NCBI RefSeq assembly: GCF_001653235.2
Contig: NC_035793.1
Coordinates: 3,906,001 to 3,970,000, forward strand
Length of the DNA stretch: 64,000 nt
Reading direction: 5' to 3'
Origin: Pochonia chlamydosporia 170
Taxonomy: Eukaryota > Ascomycota > Sordariomycetes > Hypocreales > Clavicipitaceae
A model generated the notes under the pieces. That model searched no databases. It saw only the letters and a list, made by a program, of their open reading frames with translations, and was not told where the DNA came from. Below are positions 59,101 to 64,000 of this stretch, one piece after another. The number at the start of each line of letters is the position of its first letter. The stretch's first letter is position 1. A program made the position numbers and the translations under genes.

Positions 59101-60064
59101 AGGTGGTGCCTTTTGCGTGAGCCAATCACGTCGCGTAGATGGCTTTTCTGGGAAATAAGCTACAAGGCGAGTGACATCCACTTACAATATATGCAAAGCA
59201 TGCATGCCGACGTCTTTTTCGGCGTGGAGGCTCAATTTGTGTATTGACACGTGTAAGTGTACTGTGATAGCTAAGATTATGCGCAGACTGCAACCATGCC
59301 GTTTGCTTAAAAAGCGTGAGGGACTCCGCAATCATGACTGGCGTTGAGATTTGCACCAACCAAATGACATTCCTGCCTGAGATCCTCTGAAAGCGTCGCA
59401 TTGTTATATCATACCCGATACCGTCGAAGGATACATCATAAATTTCCAGTCTAACATTATCCCAATGCAAATGGCACCAATTGACGATGAATGTACTCTG
59501 ACGATTTGCACCTTTCTTCGAGTACCCAGCCGGAGCAAATTGGTCTCATAATCACCACTCGGCCCGGATGGACTCCTTATCCACTTCACCTTGCCCAGAA
59601 TGGGACTACCTAGATAAGTATATAAGTCCTATATAATCACATACCTCGGCACCGAAAACCGCAGGATCTCATCTAAGCTCCTCCACGAGTCATTCCATCT
59701 CACAAGCGCACTGTCTTGCACTGCATTTTGCCTACACGAGGCAGGGCCAATCGACCTTAGGCTTACTACAGCGATCGAGACCGGGTTGTATCAAGGTTAG
59801 GCCAGCTAATCAACATGAAGTGGATTTCTACGTTTTGATGAATACCTCAAGTTTTTATGGACAAGACTTCTTTAAGACATGATCTCGCGTTATCATTATG
59901 CTATGCTGGATAAATTCATGCACCATATTGAATGGGGAGATACACGTAGCACATTGGGCTCCAATAGTCCATACAAACACAGGCATTATTCATGCACACA
60001 AAGCATATAACATATGCAAGTTCAATAACATTTATAGCCTCTTTTATTTATTCTCTTCCCAAAT
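56188..60064. other. 3.9-kb region, unresolved 5' exons then gene-free
   Basis: The left 130 bp probably carry an exon of the coiled-coil gene. Further on there are short tandem motifs: TGACGAG units near 56565-56582, GAGCTG units near 56762-56780, and CTTGA units near 56905-56932. Small frames at 57120-57784 have good start contexts but no motif. No RNA gene was recognised. Confidence 0.4.
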
Positions 60065-61117
60065 CTAAGCTGTATCCAAAACAATAACCTCTGCCTCCTC
60101 AGAGCCAATACTCTCCACCACCAACTTATCTCCAGCAAAGACGCCCTCCACAAAGGCGCCATCTCCCTCCTCCAGCTCTGCATCTTCCCGTCCGTCCAAA
60201 CGGATCTTTGCCTTGCCACCCTTCAGCATCGGCACATGCACAAACACCTTTCTCTTATTCTGCTCAGTAGCATTCGCGCCCACAACCCATTCAAACTTCT
60301 TCTCCGGTGCAATAATACCAGCACCCATGACGAAATCCGCATGAATAGGAATAGTATCCTTAATGGCAGGCTCAGCATCCTTCTCCTGCTGCGCCGTAGC
60401 CTCCTGCCCAGCCTTTAACGGGCTAAGAATCTTGACAAACTCCTTGCGTTTCTCGTCGTCGCTAAAGCTGCGAGTGTGATATCGCGGCTCAAGGCCCTTC
60501 TTCCACGGAATAGCCCAGATCTGCAAAAAGTGCACCGTGTCAGTCTTGTGCTCATTAAACTCGGAGTGCGCGATTCCCGAGCCGCCCGTCGTAAACTGCA
60601 CGTCGCCTCTGTGCATTCTGTAGAACTTGTCCGACTGGCCGCCCTCCTTGCCTTTGGTCAACATGGAGTCTCGGTGGGTGAGTTCCCCGGAGAGGATGTA
60701 GCTGAAGATTTCGAAATCCCGATGCGGATGCGTCGGGAAGCCAGAGTTGGCCTTGACGCGATCCTCATTCAAGACGCGGAGGGATCCGAACTGTGAAAAC
60801 TTGGGGTTGAACCAGTCGGCGAAGGAGAAGCTGTGGTAGGTGTTTAGCCAGCCGTGGTCGCTGTGCCCGCGGGTACTGGACCTGTGGGGTGTGATTTTGG
60901 CGTTGCGCAACACGGATTTGGACATGTTGGCGGCGGATTTGAGCATAGATGAGTCTGTTTGTGGTGATGGAATTTTGGCGGAGGTTGTGGTGGATATTTT
61001 GGTGTTGATTGATTTGAGGGCTTGTATGAGTGCTGTGTTGAGGTTGGGTGTGATGCTGATGATGAGGATGGAAATTGAAGCAATGACAATGGTGGAAATG
61101 GTAGTGAAGCGAGACAT
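60065..61117 (-). CDS. Pirin-family protein with N-terminal hydrophobic leader
   Basis: An intronless 350-residue protein of the pirin (bicupin) family; members bind iron, act as nuclear co-regulators or have quercetinase activity. The N-terminal cupin has the metal-binding block THPHRDFEIFSY (His130, His132), with later ligands in the HRGDVQFTTGGSGIAHSE region; the C-terminal cupin includes FVMGAGIIAPEKK and KAKIRLDG. All metal ligands appear present. Residues 1-60 are an added leader with a hydrophobic core (ISTIVIASISILIISI), uncommon for pirins, before internal Met58 (60946) and Met65 (60925), either of which would give a normal-length cytosolic or nuclear form. Confidence 0.88.
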   Translation of the reverse strand: MSRFTTISTIVIASISILIISITPNLNTALIQALKSINTKISTTTSAKIPSPQTDSSMLKSAANMSKSVLRNAKITPHRSSTRGHSDHGWLNTYHSFSFADWFNPKFSQFGSLRVLNEDRVKANSGFPTHPHRDFEIFSYILSGELTHRDSMLTKGKEGGQSDKFYRMHRGDVQFTTGGSGIAHSEFNEHKTDTVHFLQIWAIPWKKGLEPRYHTRSFSDDEKRKEFVKILSPLKAGQEATAQQEKDAEPAIKDTIPIHADFVMGAGIIAPEKKFEWVVGANATEQNKRKVFVHVPMLKGGKAKIRLDGREDAELEEGDGAFVEGVFAGDKLVVESIGSEEAEVIVLDTA

Positions 61118-62940
61118 ATATACTGGATGGTGGGAGGTGTAGAAGTGCGGAGAAGGTTCGCGGCGGAATGGATTTCTGTATTTCTATCTGGTTTTCATAA
61201 TGATGGCTTAAGCCTGACAAGATATAGATGGATAGCTGGAAACTTAATATTGCCATGCGTAATTGCCGTACTGTCGCCGTTCCGAGCTCTTAGCTAACGA
61301 TTCTTAAGCCAAACGTAATCGTTGGTGGTCCCAAAAAGGACTAGGGCGGGCGAAGCGCAGACTACAGCAGCTGGGATTGGTCAATTGCGTCACTGGTTTT
61401 TTTGGACGATTATGGGATGATGACTACAGCCAAGGTGTTGGGAATGGGCCCCACATTCAAAACTGTTTAGCTAAGCCTGCCCAATGCTCCTCAATCTGGT
61501 GGTGCGGCAGAACACTGTGCTTCATTCTCATCCACGTGATACGACTGCTGTGTGAGCAGAGATGCGGCGCGTCACAGAGAATGGTGTGATGCGCTGGCAT
61601 CGCCTGCTTCCATGCGCAGATCGAACGCTTCGATGCTGCACGTGTAACTTGCATGGGCCAATGCCAACGCATCCGTCATGTTGGTGCCCGAAATGGCCAC
61701 GGCGCAGCATCGCATCGTGGGCTTTTTGCATGAGCTATTGCGAAGCCACTTGGACGCCACTGGTTCTACAGTGAACGCAACAGACCGTTCAATGTTTGGA
61801 TAATCTCGGCCGGGAATGTTTGACTGTTCCGTTGACTGACACCTTATTTCTTCAGTTGTGCTGAACGGTGACACGGTCTTCAACGGCTTGGTCGCACGGA
61901 ATGTGCTTGAACCGAGAGACCGTTCATGCTGGTCTGCTTCATGTTTAGATGCAAGTCATCTTGCCACTTTACAATTCCTATCTATGGATTGGACTACTCT
62001 CAGCCGTCGTAACGATGCAGCTACACATTTCTTCTTGCGGTGTTGGATAAAAGTGCAGCTCAGTTTAGCCTGAGTACAAGATGGTGTTCCGGTTGAGATC
62101 ATCAGCAACGCCATCAGAATCACCCACATTCAGCAATTTGGCCAATTATCCATCAACAGATGAGCAACTTTCATTCATCTGCTGTCATATATATTGTTCA
62201 AACTAAAAGCAATTGCCTACTTACCTTGCTGATTGTGAACGTTAGATCATCTGGTATAGTGCCCTGTCCAAGACTCCTTTACAAAACAAAGACTCTCATC
62301 CATACCCCTTAACCATCCATGTCTTCCGGTTTCGCCTACCTCAACAAACGATAAGGCTGACGAGATTCATCACCGCACGATAATACTCACAACAAATCGG
62401 ACACGGTCCTTCTTCTCCCTATGGGTCTGCTCGCCTCTCCGAAAAAGCAATGCTCGCACGACGTCACTGGCCAGAACAGCGTCATCTGACGAGCCAGACT
62501 GACGGGGAACCGGGCCGTTGCCATTCATTCCGACTTGGCGCCATTGGTGGCGGTGAAGCTGACCGGAATAGGCAATCCATCCAGTCTGGTGGTTCAACAT
62601 CACATCTCGTCTTACACGTCGTGTACAATCAACGTTCGCTTGACCTTGAAGGTTATTCATCGATTTCCCGTGAGGTGTGTAGGCAAGAGCACATGCCCCA
62701 TACACTAAATACAGCGCCGTGTCAAGGTCGGTGCTCTTCAGCATGAGTCAGTGTAAGTCAACGCTGCTGACTGTTGGTGAACATGTCTGGCTCTTTCAAT
62801 AGAATTCGTCTTATCTGCATTATAAAAGCTCTTTTGTATTCCTGGACCTACACGAAGCTGCCTTTTTGACTCAGTATTTGCTTCGAATTACCGCTGTAGA
62901 GACACCGGCAGCGCTATTCCGGTTATATTCTGTTGCAGCC
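61118..62940. other. 1.8-kb divergent intergenic region
   Basis: It separates the divergent pirin and acyltransferase genes. No supported gene; a TATA box for the latter lies at its right end. Confidence 0.4.
62821..62827 (+). promoter_or_regulatory. TATA box
   Basis: TATAAAA lies 120 nt upstream of the ATG at 62941. Confidence 0.5.
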
Positions 62941-64000
62941 ATGTCTGCCGAACCCCTAAGCACCTGGGATCAAATCGCTCCGCGGGATCACGTCCGACAA
63001 GTTTTCTGTTTTCCTTATCAAGGTCCCCAAGATGGTGATCTCCAACCGTTACGTCAGGTCCTCAGGTCGGCTCTTGATCGCGCCTGCACTGACTTGCCGG
63101 ATTTTGCTGGAAGAGTCGTTCCTGTGGACAGCCCTCCTGGGCATCTTTTCATCTCAAAACACGGAAATGATCGCGCGAAACTAGACGTCATCGATGATTC
63201 GGAAACGTCCCCATTCAGCTATGAGGAGCTCAAGGCTAGAGGGTTCCCACCTGGAGCCTTTGTTGGATCATGCTTCGGTCTAGAACAAGAGTCGAGGCAG
63301 GACAATCAAGTGGTTCCGGCGACAAAGATCCAAGCCCGCGTCATACGTGGTGGTTTGCTTCTTTGTATATATGTTCATCATTCTGTGACGGATGGCATTG
63401 GTTTGACCAACTTCGTGTCCACATTTGCGCGATACACTCTCTATCGAGAACGAGATGAACTGCTCCCGAAGTCCGCCAATCTCGCCAGACATCCCGAATT
63501 GCCGATCGAGTTGACCTCGACCCTCCTCGAGCGCAACGCCTTCGATGACTTGATGAAGCTATGTCCCGAGTACTGGGCTACGCCTCATGGAAGCCATCCA
63601 CTTACTCTGCGTTTCGGACCTACCAGCGTACCGTTCGAGTCCATCCCCAAAGAAGGCCGAATCTTCGTCTTTGATAAGGACACAATCGCATTACTCAAAG
63701 AAACGGCCACAAGATACCAGGCTGATGGTTCTGACTTCATCAACCCTTCGACATTCGCTTGCCTCGCAGCCCTCACGTGGATTTTTGTAACAAGCGCCCG
63801 AGTCAGAGTCAAACACAAGTTCTCCTTAGGAAAGGAACTGCAGGTCCCACATACTAATGCACGTATTATGGTACCTGCGTCGTGGTCACGACGGGCCTTT
63901 TCCCACCTGATCAACAGCAAAACCGGCAACACTGTCGCCATTATGAAGCTGGAAACCGAGCTTAGTAACCTCATTAAGGCGAAAATGTTTCGAGAACTAA
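62941..64000 (+). CDS. BAHD-type acyltransferase (PF02458-like), 3' end outside window
   Basis: A partial gene with no stop before the window end: 353 codons are open from the ATG at 62941. It belongs to the HxxxD acyltransferase superfamily that moves acyl groups from CoA to hydroxyl or amine acceptors; fungal relatives include trichothecene 3-O-acetyltransferase-like enzymes. Seen: LSTWDQIAPRDHVRQVFCF at the N-terminus as in the family, SALDRACTDLPDFAGRVV, and the catalytic HHSVTDGIG (His147, Asp151). The DFGWG motif expected near residue 380-400 lies beyond the window. Acceptor substrate unknown. These genes often sit in secondary-metabolite clusters, but only the first gene is visible here. 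Confidence 0.85.
   Translation, partial: MSAEPLSTWDQIAPRDHVRQVFCFPYQGPQDGDLQPLRQVLRSALDRACTDLPDFAGRVVPVDSPPGHLFISKHGNDRAKLDVIDDSETSPFSYEELKARGFPPGAFVGSCFGLEQESRQDNQVVPATKIQARVIRGGLLLCIYVHHSVTDGIGLTNFVSTFARYTLYRERDELLPKSANLARHPELPIELTSTLLERNAFDDLMKLCPEYWATPHGSHPLTLRFGPTSVPFESIPKEGRIFVFDKDTIALLKETATRYQADGSDFINPSTFACLAALTWIFVTSARVRVKHKFSLGKELQVPHTNARIMVPASWSRRAFSHLINSKTGNTVAIMKLETELSNLIKAKMFREL

Overview
The window is nuclear DNA of a filamentous ascomycete, most likely a sordariomycete and probably Hypocreales. The signs are genes broken by short GT-AG introns (about 45-115 nt) with CTAAC/CTGAC-type branch sites, large intergenic spaces with no operons, a fungal-type SUR7 protein, Pbs2 MAPKK, DUR3 urea transporter, UstYa-like (DUF3328) protein, F-box family member, multicopper oxidase and BAHD-type acyltransferase. 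The clade is inferred from gene families, not from any database match.

Layout. 0-8.2 kb: an amidoligase-family gene cut by the window edge and carrying an in-frame TAG; an unknown protein ending in five 7-residue repeats that each fit the SUMO consensus; the osmostress MAPKK Pbs2; a SUR7/PalI membrane protein. 8.2-12.4 kb: no convincing gene. 12.4-20 kb: a secreted phosphoesterase/phospholipase C-type enzyme, a membrane-anchored multicopper oxidase and a large unknown protein. 20-26 kb: a decaying part, with an F-box gene interrupted by a stop codon and a frame-broken relic, then a small six-cysteine secreted protein. 28.5-36.4 kb: secreted M43 metalloprotease, mitochondrial octanoyltransferase, GNAT acetyltransferase, a small unknown protein, DUR3 with a palindromic GATA site upstream, and an 86-residue gene assembled from three small exons. 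37.5 kb: tRNA-Thr(AGU). 38.8-40.3 kb: a 46-residue secreted peptide gene divergent from a UstYa-like gene. 42.6-53 kb: a polytopic membrane protein, D-arabinono-1,4-lactone oxidase, and a 14-exon ABCC transporter. 53.6-61 kb: a Q-rich coiled-coil protein, a long gene-free stretch and a pirin. 62.9 kb to the end: a BAHD-type acyltransferase cut by the window edge.

The genes are mostly independent: housekeeping (Pbs2, lipoylation, erythroascorbate synthesis, urea uptake) mixed with secreted or accessory functions. The best candidate for a small undescribed system is the divergent UstYa-like gene and secreted peptide pair, because UstYa proteins modify ribosomally made peptides in known fungal pathways. 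The peptide lacks the usual repeated cores and Kex2 sites, so this remains a hypothesis. Exon boundaries were placed by hand from splice consensus, reading-frame continuity and family motifs; none is backed by transcript data.
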